Source: Pelobates cultripes (Eukaryota > Chordata > Amphibia > Anura > Pelobatidae). From it: DNA of 64,000 nt. The stretch is taken from the NCBI GenBank assembly GCA_933207985.1, contig OW240915.1, forward strand, positions 278,861,953-278,925,952. The letters are read 5' to 3'. Under the pieces are notes generated by a model. That model was not told the origin of the DNA. It did not search any database and saw only the letters and a list, made by a program, of their open reading frames with translations. Below are positions 22,456 to 34,234 of the stretch, one piece after another. The stretch's first letter is position 1; each line of letters starts with the position of its first letter. Position numbers and translations under genes: made by a program.

Positions 22456-24062
22456 GAAGAAGGTTAGAGGAAGAGGTTCTATTTCAACTGTCAAAAGTAA
22501 AGACAAATAAGTCAATGGGACCTGATGGAATACACCCAAAGCTATTAAAAGAGCTTAGTGGTGTACTAGCAAAACCATTAACAGATTTATTTAACCAATC
22601 ATTGTTAACAGGAGTAGTCCCAGAAGATTGGAAGTTAGCGAATGTTGTGCCCATTTACAAGAAAGGTAATAGGGAGGAGTCTGGCAACCATAGGCCAGTT
22701 AGCCTTACTTCAGAAGTGGGGAAAGTGATGGAAAACATGTTAAAGGATAGGATTGATGAACATCTAAAAACACATGGATTTCAAGATCAGAGACAACATG
22801 GGTTTACTTCAGGGAGATCATGCCAAACTCATCTTATTGATTTTTTTGATTGGGTAACTAAAATTATAGATCAGGGTGGTGCCGTAGGCATTGCTTACCT
22901 AGATTTCAGTAAGGCTTTTGACACTGTTGCACATAGAAGGCTTATCAATAAACTGCAATCTTTAAGTTTGGATTCCAACATTGTTGAATGGGTAAGGCAG
23001 TGGCTGAGTGACAGGCAACAGAGGGTTGTAGGTAATGGAATATATTCGAAGCTTGGACTTGTCACCAGTGGGGTACCTCAGGGATCTGTACTTGGACCCA
23101 TTCTCTTTAATATTTTTATTAGTGATATTGCAGAAGGTCTTCATGGTAAGGTATGTCTTTTTGCTGATGATACTAAGATATGTAACAGGATTGATGTTCC
23201 AGGAGGGATAAGCCAAATGGCAAATTATTTAGGTAAACTAGAAAAATGGTCAGAATTGTGGCATCTGACATTTAATCTGGATAAGTGCAAGATAATGCAT
23301 CTTGGACGTAAAAACCCAAGGGCAGAGTACAGAATATTTGATAGAGTCCTAACCTCATCATATGAGGAAAGGGATTTAGGGGTGATTATTTCTGATGATT
23401 TAAAGGTAGGCAGACAATGTAATAGAGCAGCAGGAAATGCTAGCAGAATGCTTGGTTGTATAGGGAGAGGTATTAGCAGTAGAAAGAGGGAAGTGCTCAT
23501 GCCATTGTACAGAACACTGGTGAGACCGCACTTGGAGTATTGTACACAGTACTGGAGACCGTATCTTCAGAAGGATATTGATACCTTAGAGAGGGTTCAG
23601 AGAAGGGCTACTAAACTGGTTCATGGATTGCGGGATAAAACTTACCAGGAAAGGTTAAAGGATCTTAACATGTATAGCTTGGAGGAAAGACGAGACAGGG
23701 GGGATATGATAGAAACATTTAAATATATAAAGGGAATCAACACAGTAAAGGAGGAGACTATATTTAAAAGAAGAAAAACTACCACAACAAGAGGACATAG
23801 TCATAAATTAGAGGGACAAAGGTTTAAAAATAATATCAGGAAGTATTACTTTACTGAGAGGGTAGTGGATGCATGGAATAGCCTTCCAGCTGAAGTGGTA
23901 GAGGTTAACACAGTAAAGGAGTTTAAGCATGCGTGGGATAGGCATAAGGCTATCCTAACTATAAGATAAGGCTAGGGACTAATGAAAGTATTTAGAAAAT
24001 TGGGCAGAGTAGATGGGCCGAATGGTTCATCTGTCGTCACATTCTATGTTTCTATGTGAAGA
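22454..24062 (+). mobile_element. 5'-truncated CR1/Rex1-like LINE, copy A
   Basis: The element has lost its endonuclease and starts inside the RT ORF. It ends with the characteristic 3' sequence GATGGGCCGAATGGTTCATC and a TCTATGTTTCTATG octamer-type tail. A 7-bp direct repeat, GTGAAGA, lies at 22454-22460 and 24056-24062, a plausible target duplication. Exact clade (CR1 versus Rex1) would need a tree. Confidence 0.85.
22515..23969 (+). CDS. LINE reverse transcriptase, 5'-truncated, intact frame (copy A)
   Basis: A 484-residue open frame that begins within the RT domain. The frame is open upstream without ATG at least to 22470 (in-frame KTNKSMGPDG at 22500), so 22515 is only the first Met. 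RT landmarks: LDFSKAFDTV (motif A, Asp130), TSGVPQGSVLGP (motif B, about 184-195) and FADD (motif C, 216-219). A thumb-like C-terminus follows, with PLYRTLVRPHLEYC and WNSLPAEVV. It is a non-LTR reverse transcriptase that would prime on nicked DNA. Without the endonuclease it cannot retrotranspose alone. Confidence 0.9.
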   Translation: MGPDGIHPKLLKELSGVLAKPLTDLFNQSLLTGVVPEDWKLANVVPIYKKGNREESGNHRPVSLTSEVGKVMENMLKDRIDEHLKTHGFQDQRQHGFTSGRSCQTHLIDFFDWVTKIIDQGGAVGIAYLDFSKAFDTVAHRRLINKLQSLSLDSNIVEWVRQWLSDRQQRVVGNGIYSKLGLVTSGVPQGSVLGPILFNIFISDIAEGLHGKVCLFADDTKICNRIDVPGGISQMANYLGKLEKWSELWHLTFNLDKCKIMHLGRKNPRAEYRIFDRVLTSSYEERDLGVIISDDLKVGRQCNRAAGNASRMLGCIGRGISSRKREVLMPLYRTLVRPHLEYCTQYWRPYLQKDIDTLERVQRRATKLVHGLRDKTYQERLKDLNMYSLEERRDRGDMIETFKYIKGINTVKEETIFKRRKTTTTRGHSHKLEGQRFKNNIRKYYFTERVVDAWNSLPAEVVEVNTVKEFKHAWDRHKAILTIR

Positions 24063-25150
24063 TAAACTCAAGAGGCAGCAACTGCCCAGAGAACCTGCCT
24101 TGCAAAGACTTCGAATTGAAGTGCATTGGGAAGTCTGTGATTGGATAGCTATAGAAAGTCAGGAGAGAGGTGGTGGTGGATGGGGACCTGAAGGAGGGGG
24201 GTGCTTACAAAGGCTTCAGACTGGGGTTTATGGGGATTTATAAAATTTCATAAAATTGTATGTTTTTCTGTGCTTGGAGAGATTCTATTGTTTGTGTGTG
24301 GGAGTGTCACATGTTGTAACTATATAGGTATTGGTCTGTAACATTGTCACCCTGTGCCCCATCAGGTCCAGATGGGTGTTCCTCTTGCATGGGGACTTGT
24401 ATAAGAGGCCAGCTGTGGCTCCATTACAATCTGTTCCTGCTTGCCCTCGACATAGAGTCTCTTCTCATGTGTGGGGGAAACGGCTGTATCTACACTTGGG
24501 ATTGCTATATCACTATACTTCCCTGGGATTATAATCACTAAACTCTTTTAAGAGCTGTTCCCGCTATGCTCTCTGAGAGTAGGAGAGGTCTGCCCACTGG
24601 AAGCTGGATCCTGGTCTTGGGTCTAGGGTGGGTGAAGGACGGCGAGACCCCGGCGCAGCTGCATCGCTGGAAGTAGGGTCTGCAGTGCTTATGGTGTCTG
24701 GTGGAGGGCTGGAATTCCTCGGTGAGCACTAGGAGCATTGATTGCCGGAGGCACTCGGTCGGAGTGCCAGGCGGTCCGTCACAAACGTCTTGTCCAATTA
24801 CAAGAAGCATTGATTGACAGGGTTATGCACTAAACACAGAGTTTTGTCTGGATGGACAAAATCTGGTGAAAATGGCTGAATTCTGACAGGAATGGCAACT
24901 CTCATATTTACTAAAGTCAAATCTAGTCAAAATTCAATCAGATTTCAATCATTGTCATCCTTCCGTTTTTTAATTCTTAGTCCTATTCCCAATGCCCACA
25001 CATGGGGGTTCTATGCCCCTAACATTAGTTGATGTCCAATTGCTGCCCAGTCGCTAGTTTTAAATTCTTAGTAGATATGACATCCAGCAAGTGGGCGTAG
25101 GGAGGTTTATAACATCCCTTATAGTAATATATTTTTTCATTGACCCTATA
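24063..25150. other. Retroelement-like non-coding sequence, copy A
   Basis: The part 24300-24800 (TAACATTGTCACCCTGTGCC, GGCGGTCCGTCACAAACG) looks like LTR-region sequence, but no termini can be fixed. The remainder is unassigned. Short ORFs on both strands carry no domain. Repeated in copy B at 43916-45003. Confidence 0.35.
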
Positions 25151-25176
25151 GGCATTTTTATAGATTTTTTTAATTG

Positions 25177-25480
25177 TCACAAGGTAATATCCCAAAACGC
25201 AGAGGTTAAAACAGCAAGGGACAAGTCAAGGATATAACGTATTACGTGGCCTTAGAATGGCCGGACTAAACGTTAGTCCGAGATAAAGCGTAGTGAGAGT
25301 CATGACGAGGTCAGGGTAATAGAGAGACCGCAAAAACAAGAACTAGCCAGAGTCAAGTAAACGACAATCGGAGATGTAGGCAAACAAGACAGGAAAGGGT
25401 TAAAGATAAATTCAGAGTCAGGAACAAACTAAAGTCAATACCAGAATAAGAGTACTGATGTAGCGCGCCACGGGTAACCC
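25177..25480 (-). mobile_element. Reverse-orientation LTR fragment, copy A
   Basis: It includes ACGTGGCCTTAGAATGGCCG, whose reverse complement matches the CCAGCCATTCTAAGGTCCGG region of the solo LTR at 4841-5457. Borders are not defined. Copy B counterpart at about 45030-45333. Confidence 0.45.
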
Positions 25481-26040
25481 GACTAGTTACCTCCGCTAAT
25501 TCCTTTACTCAGCCACTATGGAACCATTAAAACATGGAGACATCCATTCTCCCAGTATCCAGACGAAACATAGTTCTGGAAGTCAACTGATTTATTTTCG
25601 ACCACACATGGGCTTTTATGTACAAACCCCTACATCGGGTCTCCAATACAATAACACAGAGGTTTCAATTCCAACATCCTCTGTGCCTGAGAGACAATTG
25701 CGTGCGAAAAACCTATTCAATTATCTCTCAGGTACAGAAAATCGATACAAAATATACAGTACCCCAAAAGTTCCCCAACCACAACTAGGAACCACACAAA
25801 TGTTATATCCCTGGAAAGCACCGATCTGAGTGTATAACATCACTCAGATCGGTTTGGTGAAACGGGAATGCCACCGGGTTAAAGTTTTGACTGGCCGGAC
25901 ACGAGGCGCTAGCCCAAAATAGTTCCAGGAAAATAGGTGTCCTGGCCTGTCACCGGGGTTTGTGCAAGTGCCACCCGTAAAGAGTTCCAGGCACTAGATG
26001 ACCAAGTGCCGCTGCCCATGTTCGGAAGCAGGGGATGTGG
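25480..26040. repeat. Unclassified interspersed repeat, copy A
   Basis: The phrase AAAGAGTTCCAGGCACTAGA followed by TGACCAAG recurs in diverged form at about 39040 (AAATAGTTCCAGACACTCGA, CGACCAA), so it is a repeat family. It includes a short hairpin, CACCGATCTGAGTG...CACTCAGATCGGT, at about 25819-25853. The 103-codon frame at 25518 has no recognised domain. Confidence 0.45.
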
Positions 26041-28012
26041 GGGGAGTATTCATTAATTACTTCCCTTGCGGTTTCGCACTTAAGTTTCTGGTGTAATGGG
26101 TTTGATCCAGCTAAAATTCAGACCTACCGGTAATTCAGGGTCATTTAGAGTCTGAATTGCAAAATCCAGACGTTGTTAAAGAGGATGAACAATTTCCGTA
26201 TTTTGCAGTTTATATAACCCTTATGCAGCCAGATTGTTTTGCCGTGTTCAGTACAGAGCCATTCAGACTAGTGAATAAATCTGTGAGAATTTCACGTCCT
26301 TCTGTAAGACATAAGGACGTTGAAAGTTAAGAACTAAGTCTGACTCAGTATTCACAGTAGAAGCACCGTATAGCGGCTCTCAGTTTAATGTAAAGGTATA
26401 CTTAACCATGCAATGAAAATTTTGCAGTTTCTTCAAAACAGCAAAGTTTTACGTAGCGGAGCTATAAGCCATGGACACTACAAACAGATCATTTCACTAG
26501 GTGCCTATAGTGTCTCTGTAGGAGTGCATTTTCTACACAATAAGGTATATTATCCTATCCAGATAGTACTTTCTTCAGAACACAATACCGTTCTTTGTAT
26601 TGCAGGAATCTGAAGTTATCTGTAGCTGGTCTCAAAAGGTACAATTTCCCCCAAATTTACATACCGGTAATTAAAAGGAAAGTGCTTGTGATGTTTTTTT
26701 TTATAATTTTTTTTTTGTTAGGGTACAAGCAATTTGGGGTATATTCCGTTAATGTATATATCTCTTACAGCTGTTTGATAACATTTTTTAGATGTTATAT
26801 TGCAGATAGGAGGGAATTGAAGAAACTATGTGCAATGGTAATTACTGATGTAGGTTTTTGCAAGGCTGATAGGGATTGTATAACGATATAACCTAGATAA
26901 CATTTTACGTTGTGGTTGTTGGCGGTGTGCATGATTTGATGATAAGGATGGCGAGAATGCTTTCAGTATATAGGGCACACCATGTGTTCAAATCAGACAT
27001 GCTTTATTTTCCAGTTGCTTTACATTTCAAAGACAACATTACATTTTTCAGACATAAAACGTGCCACGCAGGTTCATGGCGGTGAAAATAAAAACAATGC
27101 CCAATCCGGAGGAATCATGCATTTGCAATGCCTAACAATGCAGACAGAATAAAGTTGAGACTGAATGACAAAGGAGAGGCTTTTGACAAAGAAGCTTTTA
27201 TCCTGCATGTTACTGATGCACGATGAACTAATCCTCTCTGCAACTGTTCAACCTATTGCACGAGCAAGGCTATTCTTTCCTCGCATCTTTTACCACTCAG
27301 GCAATATAGTAAAACATGTTTACAAATATAGTACCCAGTCAACTTTTTTGTTCTTTTTGTTTCTTTATCAATAACGTTTTCTAGTCTAGCTGTGAATGTT
27401 AATTTATGCAATTTATGGCAACTACCAAATGCAACATGTAGACTGGACACAGAAGAGACTCAATAGATTATGATAGTGAACAATTGCAAGGTTATATTCA
27501 GGGCTCAAAGTTGTCCCTCCCTCACTAGCCATTGGCTAGTGAAAATTCAGCTCTAGAAAGTAGAAATGTACCGCTGGTGCATGCCGCAGACCTTCCAATA
27601 TTGCAGTGGTTAGTAGCTTTAAGGCTTGTCCAGTAGCATAGGATTTAAAATTCTGACTGACTGCTGGTGAGTCTGCTAGAGACTTGCTGACCCATCTGTT
27701 GTCAAGCATTGTTCGGCAGTCATACTGATGGTAAATACCATCTGCATTTAACAATAATAATGCTCTCTGTGAGATGCCAAGCTCATTCCATTGTTTGCAT
27801 GACTGCTGACCAAAGCTGTACATCTTTTGATTTGTGTTGACATTTCAGAGAAATTTCCAGCTCAATATTTGTAACAGAGAAATCTGCACTATAGAAACAA
27901 AGAGATGTATCAAAGTATCATGTTCTGAAAATGGTGGCAGTCACCATGGAAACCACTGGTGACTCCTCCTATTTTGTTTCAGAAGAGAACATTTCTAAAA
28001 ATGTCTCTAAGG
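26040..28012. other. Unassigned DNA, copy A
   Basis: No gene is supported. A segment near 27500-27800 (CTCACTAGCCATTGGCTAGT) is repeat-like and related to about 8.05-8.3 kb; it begins CAGGGCTCAAAGTTGTCC, which resembles a hAT end, but no partner end was found. Copy B equivalent: 45894-47867. Confidence 0.45.
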
Positions 28013-28063
28013 TAGCGTTCCGCCAAAATTTCGGGAAACAAAATGGACGCCACGATAATTAAG

Positions 28064-28213
28064 GCGGGCGGCGAGGGACCGCTCTCCCCTGCTCAGCTCC
28101 CTCGCGCGTACAGCAGTGATGCCAGAGCTGGAATGTGACGTCACTGTCTCCAGCATCACTAAGAGGCACGCGAGGGAGCTGAGCAGATAGTTCACTGCTC
28201 CCTCACCGCCCGC
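28064..28213. repeat. GC-rich imperfect palindrome, copy A
   Basis: CTGCTCAGCTCCCTCGCGCG on the left pairs with CACGCGAGGGAGCTGAGCAG on the right, around a TGACGTCA centre. It resembles the palindrome inside the nested hAT at 29588-29775. Confidence 0.8.
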
Positions 28214-28708
28214 ACTGTACACCCACCAGCCACTCAGCCAAGCAGCCCCACTGGACTCCAGGGACTGCACACCAGCCGTTCAGCCCAGCTGTCCTACTGG
28301 ACTCAGGGACTGCATGCCAGCCGCTCAGCCCAGCAGCCCCACTGGACCCCAGGGAAATAGAGAAACCATGACAGCACTCCCAAAGGTAGGGAGGCTGGAT
28401 GGAGTGAAATTTAAAATAAAAAAAATAGTGTGTGTGTCTGTTAAGGAGTTGGTATGTGTGTTTGTCAGTGAGTGTGTGTGTTGGTAACTGAGAGTGTATG
28501 GGTGTTTGTCAGTGAGTGTGTATGTGTATTTGTCAGTGAGAGTGTATATGTGCTCGTCAGTGAGAGTATGTATGTGTTTGTCAGTGAGAATGTATGTGTG
28601 CTTGTCAGTGAGAGTATATATGGGTTTGTATGTGTGTCTGTCAAAGAGTATATATGTCTGAGTGTGTCAGTGTGTGTATCTGTGTGTCATGTTTTGTGTA
28701 TGTGTCAC

Positions 28709-29952
28709 CAGTGGCGTACACATGACCCATGGGGCCCCGGTGCAAAAATTGATCCGTGGGCCCCTTGCTTACTCAGCGCGGGTCGATAACAACACATGGT
28801 GGCGGGCACCTGGTCGCAGGGCTGCGACCCCGCGACCGCGGTATGCACACACACTTAAAGGACCACTACAGACACCCAGATCACATCAGCTTAATGAAGT
28901 GGTCTGGGTGCCAGGTCCCTCTAGTTTTAACCCTGCAGCTGAAAACATAGCAGTTTCAGAGAAACGGCTATGTTTCACTGAGGGTTAATCCAGCCTCTGG
29001 TGGCTGTCTCATTGACAGCTGCTAGAGGAGCTTCCGCGATTCTCACTGTGAAAATCACAGTGAGAAGACACTGAACGTCCATAGGAAAGCATTGAGTAAT
29101 GCTTTCCTATGGGCGGTTTAAATGCGCGAGCGCGCCTCTTGCCGCGCATGTGCATTTCGGAGCTGAGTGGCGGACACTGGGGAGTCCGACGCTGGAGAAA
29201 GGTAAATGCTGAAGACACACACACACACTCTCACGAACAGACGCATACACACTAGCTAACAGACACACACATTTACTGACAGAGACACACTCAGCGACAG
29301 ACATACATACACTTTCACTGACAAACACACACTCACTAACAGACATCAAACACACTCAGTAACAGACACGCACAGTAACACACTCACTAGCAGACACACA
29401 CCCAATAACAGACACATTCACTGACACACACACTAACACACGCACTAACACAAACAAACACTGACACACACACACACACACACACACATTTTTTTTTCAA
29501 ATTTAATCCCCCCAGCCTCCTTACCTTTTGGAGTGCTGGGGGGATTCCCTGGGGTCCAGTGGTGTTGCTGACCCCAGGCAGGCGGGTGGCCGGTCGGGCA
29601 GGCGGGCGCGCGAGGGAGCACTCAGTGCTTCCTCTTCAGCTCCCTCGCGCGCCGCGTAGGGATGCCGGAGCCGGAAGATGACGTCATCTGCCGGCTCCGG
29701 TATCAGTGCGGTGCGCGAGGGAGCTGAAGAGGAAGCACTGAGTGCTCCCTCGCGCGCCCGCCTGCCCGACCGGCCATCCGGGTGTCAGCAGGGCCAGCCT
29801 CAGGGGGGCCCTGGGGCGGTCGGCTCCTGGACCCCCCAGGGGAAGAGGCTGGCCCTGTGGCTACATACCGGGTCGCAGGGGCGGCCGGGCCCCCTGGTGG
29901 GCCGGGCCCGGTCGCAGCCGCGACCCCTGCGACCCTGGTATGTACGCCACTG
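28709..29952. mobile_element. Nested hAT-like element unique to copy A, 1244 bp
   Basis: The ends are CAGTGGCGTACACAT and, reverse complemented, CAGTGGCGTACATACC. The 8-bp duplication TGTGTCAC lies at 28701-28708 and 29953-29960. Copy B has a single TGTGTCAC at 48599-48606 with continuous flanks, that is, the empty site. The interior carries a partial T2-like MITE (28855 to about 29210), CA-rich sequence and a GC palindrome. There is no transposase. Confidence 0.95.
29588..29775. repeat. GC-rich palindrome with 63-bp arms
   Basis: The arms 29588-29650 and 29713-29775 are almost exact inverted copies (GAGGGAGCACTCAGTGCTTC against GAAGCACTGAGTGCTCCCTC). A smaller palindrome around GATGACGTCATC sits in the centre (about 29665-29700). 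Confidence 0.9.
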
Positions 29953-29959
29953 TGTGTCA

Positions 29960-30335
29960 CTGTTTGTATCTGAGTGTATGTGTATACGTCAGTATGTGTG
30001 TATTGGTGTGTGTGTGTATGTGCCAGTGTATATCAGTGTGTTTGTATGTGCCTATGTGTGTGTGTGTGTGTCAGTGTGTGTATGACACTGTGTGTATCTC
30101 AGTGTGTGCATGAACCAATGTGTGTATCTGTGAGTGTAGGTGTGTGTATATTTAACTGTGTGTATCTGAGTGTGTGCATGTTTGTGAGCCAAGATGTGTG
30201 TATGTGCATGTGTATCTGAGTGTGTGTATCTGTGTGTCAAGGTGTGTGTGTGTCTATGTGTGTATCTGTGTGCCACTATGTGCCAGTGTGTGTATCTGTG
30301 TGTCAGATACACACACACACACACACACACACAGA
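29960..30335. repeat. Degenerate (TG)n then (CA)n tract, copy A
   Basis: TGTGTGTATC-type units run to about 30300 and switch to ACACACAC at 30307-30335, so the tract is self-complementary overall. Long Cys/Val and His/Thr ORFs here are artefacts of the repeat. Confidence 0.9.
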
Positions 30336-30828
30336 TACACATTGACACACAATGACACATACAAATACGGATACACAAACTTTAACACACAGACACACAT
30401 TTATTTACGGGGTAGGGGGGTCCACAATATTGATACACTATGTCAAAGGGTTCCACAGGAAAAATTAATTGGGAACCCCTGCTCTAAGGTGTATGAAGGC
30501 TTTCTGCAAACTTTCCTCATCAGCAATATGCACTATATTGGTTTTGCACATTCTGTTTAAATTAGAATTTATTGAAACATTCTGTTTTAATTAGAATTCA
30601 GAACCCCCTGCTCTATTAACGGCCTGTTAGATTCTGCAAGAGCCTCCTCTGTGTGATTGAAGTTAAATTAACAGAGCAGGAGACACAAATTTCTAAAGTA
30701 AACACACTGTTCTGATTTATATGCAGATTGTGTGAGTCCCAGCTAGAGGAGGTGTGGCTAAGAAGTAAAGCAGAGAAGTCCAGCGAGACTAACGGTTGGT
30801 TTTCAAACATGACAACCGAAGTTGCATG

Positions 30829-31245
30829 TACACTGATCAGCTACAGCAATAAAACCACTGTCAGATGAAGTGAATAACATTTATTATATTGTTACAAAGA
30901 CACCTGTTCATATATTGGGCAGCAAGTGAAGAGTTGGTTCTTGATTTTCATGTGTTGGAAGCAGGATAAATGGGCAAGTGAAAAGATCTGAGTCACTTTG
31001 ACAAGGGCAAAATAGTTATGGCTAGACGACTGGGTCGGGGTACCTCCAAAACTGTGCTTTTGGGGTGTTCCCGTTACCTACCAAAAGTGGCTTAAGGAAA
31101 AAATCTGGTGAACTGGTGTAATGGTCATGGGCGTCCAGGGCTCATTGATGCATGCGGGGAGTGAAGGCTAGCTCGTCTGGTCCAATCACGCAGATGAGCT
31201 ACTGGAGCTCAAATTTGTGCTAGTGCTGGGCATTATAGAAAGGTT
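30829..31245 (+). pseudogene. Tc1/mariner-like transposon 5' part, copy A
   Basis: It begins at a TA with CACTGATCAGCTACAGCAAT, a Tc1-like terminus. It then carries a decayed N-terminal transposase: GGGCAAGTGAAAAGATCTGA (start of the DNA-binding domain), ATGGCTAGACGACTGGGTCG (MARRLG) and CCTACCAAAAGTGG (TYQKW). The DDE catalytic part and the 3' end are missing, and frames are broken. Copy B counterpart: 49479-49893. Confidence 0.75.
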
Positions 31246-31390
31246 TAAGAAACACAATGCTAATCAGTTTTTCTTTCAATACTTGATCAAAGAGTATACT
31301 AAAACATATTTTTGATGTGACAGTTTATGTGACAAAAGTGTAATTATTTCAACATTATCGGAGTAGCTGCAGGGGGGGTCTGGTTGCTGC

Positions 31391-32080
31391 TTCTAAGCAT
31401 ATTGACAGAAAACCAGAAACAGTGTCCAGAGGGTAATAGCACTATGATCACTACAATGTGCTATAGCCTTAATAGTGTTTAGAGTGTCCCTTTAAAGGGA
31501 CACTCTGGGCACCAATACAGCCTGATGCATTGATAAGTTTTGGCTGCATTAACATGATTTTTTTTCTCAAATCCTTATGGTGTTTTGCACAAAAATGACT
31601 GTTTTGCAGAATGTTTCACCAGAGGACTTTCTCTTTAGCAAAGCCCCCTCAGTGTACTTACACTGAGTGTGCTGCTTTTAAATCTGTCTACAGACAGAGA
31701 ACTAGCGTAGTGATATTCTTACTATATGTCTCCCTGGGAGTCCTCTAAATCTAATGCAGGTTCAGATCATTCAGCACTATCAGTAGCTGAGCTGTACATA
31801 TATTTGAGAAGAAGGTCTTTTTCTGGAGTGAGGGGGTGTGGCTAAAAAGGCAGGCTTATGGTACAGCATTCTGCAAAACTTAATTGTTTTGTGCAAGAAC
31901 AATAAAGATTTGAGCATGCATAAACTTCCGCATATGAGCAATGCCAAAATCTTCAATCAAATTCATTAAAGTTGCAGGCCCTTTAACAGTCCAGATTTCG
32001 TCGAGACAGACCCAATTTAGTCCTGTCCTACCATCCCAATTTTTTTCACTGCACTCTCTTTGGACCATACCTATTTTTTT
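31391..32080. other. Segment present only in copy A
   Basis: About 0.69 kb between TGGTTGCTG and ACACCCTGCT has no counterpart in copy B, where about 20 bases replace it. It includes two head-to-head T2-like ends (GTGTCCCTTTAAAGGGACAC at about 31485-31504) and ordinary AT-rich DNA. Confidence 0.85.
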
Positions 32081-32219
32081 AAAACACCCTGCTTATTTAC
32101 ATCCATTCTCTATGTACAAAGTCTGTGGTGTGCTTATACTCTTCCTGTATAGTGGTGAATAGGATGTTCATGCCCACTCAGCCTGAGTGCTATTGATCAT
32201 ATTCCCCTTTAATCCCACA

Positions 32220-32806
32220 TTAAAGGATCACTATAGGGTCAGGAACACAAACATGTATTCCTGACCTTGTAGTGTTAACATCACCATCTAGCACCCCTGG
32301 GTCCCTCATGTCTCCATAAATATAGTAAAAATCTTACTGAAATCAGAAGCTGTAACTCTGCATGCTGTTAGACTCAGAAAAACAAGCAGTCTGCTCACAG
32401 TGGTGGCCTGATCCAATTACAATGCTTCGCCTTAGAATTGCCTGAGACTGACAAAGAGGCAGATCAGGGCCAGAGCCAGCATGATTTAAACACAGCCCTG
32501 GCCAATCAGCATCTCCTCATAGAGATGAATTGAATCAATGAATCTCTATGAGGAAAGCTCAGTGTCTGCATGCAGAGGGAGGAGATACTGAATGTTTGGA
32601 TGCATTTTAGGCAGCCATGACCCAGGAAGGATCTCTAACAGCCATCTGAGGAGTGACCAGTGAAGTTAACACTAGGCTGTAATGTAAACACTGCATTTTC
32701 TATGAAAAGATAGTGTTTACAGCAAAAAGCCTGAAGGTAATGATTCTACTCACCAGAACAAATTCAATAAGCTGTAGCTGTTCTGGTGACTATAGTGTCC
32801 CTTTAA
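32220..32806. mobile_element. T2/Kolobok-type MITE, copy A
   Basis: It starts TTAAAGGATCACTATAGGGT and ends TGACTATAGTGTCCCTTTAA. The interior has GAATCTCTATGAGGA blocks shared with other family members. The right TTAA is reused by the next TTAA element. Copy B counterpart: 50200-50791. Confidence 0.85.
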
Positions 32807-34163
32807 CCCCTTCATGACGGAGTCAATAGTGCACGTTCTGATCAAAACAAAACGTAAACAAAAACTGGAATTTGCGCTATATGTCTGTTCAACCGTAAAT
32901 CACAGCTGTCACATTAAGTGCACTCACACTTATTATATATCATTTTGTTCAGGAGAAACAGGGCTTTCATTTATCATTAACTATTCATATATGGAACATA
33001 ATTTATTATGAATAAAATTGAACCCCTTCAGGACGGAGTCAATAGTACACGTTCTGATCAAAACAAAACGTAAAACAAAAACTGGAATTTGCGCTATATG
33101 TCTGTTCAACCGTAATTCACCTCTTTCATATTAAATGTACCCACACTTATTATATATAATTTTGTTCAGGAGAAACAGGGCTTTCATTTCATATCAAACA
33201 TTTATATATGAAACATAATTTATTATGAATAAAATAAAAAAAACTGTGAGACATTTAAAAAAAATTTAAAATTTGTAGTTCCGCCTCACATTTTAGCTAT
33301 AAATGTCATAATACTGTTAGGTTTTACTGCAAAAAATGCACATATTTGTAATCAGCGATGTCTCACGAGCACAACAGTACCCCCCATTAACAGGTTTTAT
33401 GGTGTTTTGGAAAGTTACAGGGTCAAATATAGAACGTTCCATTTTCACATTGAAATTTGCCAGATTAGTAATGCTACCTTTGAGATGGTGTGGTAGCCCA
33501 GGAATGAGAATTACCCCCATGATGGCATACCATATGCAAAAGAAGAAATGCAAAAAAATGAAATGCAAGCCATATGTGACTCTCTAACTTTCCAAAACAC
33601 CATAAAACCTGTACATGGGGGGGTAATGTTATTCTCGGGAGACTTTACTGAACACAAATATTAGTGTTTTAAAACAGTAAAACATGTTACAACAATAAAA
33701 TAGTCCATAAAAGTGCCGTTTGTTTGTAAAAAATGCAAAAAACTTCACTTTTACTTAAAATATCATTGTTGTAATACAATTTACCAGTTTTAAACACTAA
33801 TATTTGAGTTCAGCGAAGTCTCCCGAGTAAAACAGTACCCCCTATGTACAGGTTTTATGGTGTCTTGGAAAGTTACAGGGTCAAATATAGTGCTTGCAAA
33901 TTAAATTCTCTGCACTTTCTCCCTGTGTTGTCAGGCATGTCAATCAAATTTTAATTAATCAAATTACATAATTATGTTAAAAAATTACTTAAATATACAT
34001 GTAGCATTTTAATATATATGCATTTATAGGTATTTAAATTCTATGTGTATACTAATGTAATCTTTTATGTAATTATATGTATTTATCTATATATATTTGT
34101 GGTTATTTGTATTTTATATATAGATAGAAATATATAGAATGTCATTCTAAGTGTATTTTGTTA

Positions 34164-34234
<71 letters not shown>

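Larger units (their letters stand above)
28013..30481. mobile_element. hAT-like element with 8-bp TSD, copy A (interrupted)
   Basis: CTCTAAGG flanks it at 28005-28012 and 30482-30489. The right end, read inward, is CAGGGGTTCCCAATTAATTT. The left end TAGCGTTCCGCCAAAATT is a mutated match. The interior has a GC-rich palindrome (about 28064-28213) and long TG/CA-rich runs. It is interrupted by the second hAT at 28709-29952. The copy B counterpart at 47868-49117 is uninterrupted. Confidence 0.8.

Noticed and set aside
22962..23500. Minus-strand ORFs opposite the LINE RT
   Set aside because: They are antisense shadows of the reverse transcriptase frame.
25518..25829. 103-residue ORF present unchanged in both copies (also 45371-45682)
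   Set aside because: Considered as a host exon, but it has no recognised motif or convincing splice sites and lies in an interspersed-repeat segment; sequence identity alone follows from the recent duplication.
28472..30378. Cys/Val-rich and His/Thr-rich ORFs, with equivalents at 48284-49014 and 35323-35798
   Set aside because: Translations of TG/CA microsatellites, with no domain and no start context.
27507..30481. hAT spanning from CAGGGCTCAAAG at 27.5 kb to the CCCCTG end at 30481
   Set aside because: The flanks do not match; CTCTAAGG at 28005-28012 gives the correct left border of that element.
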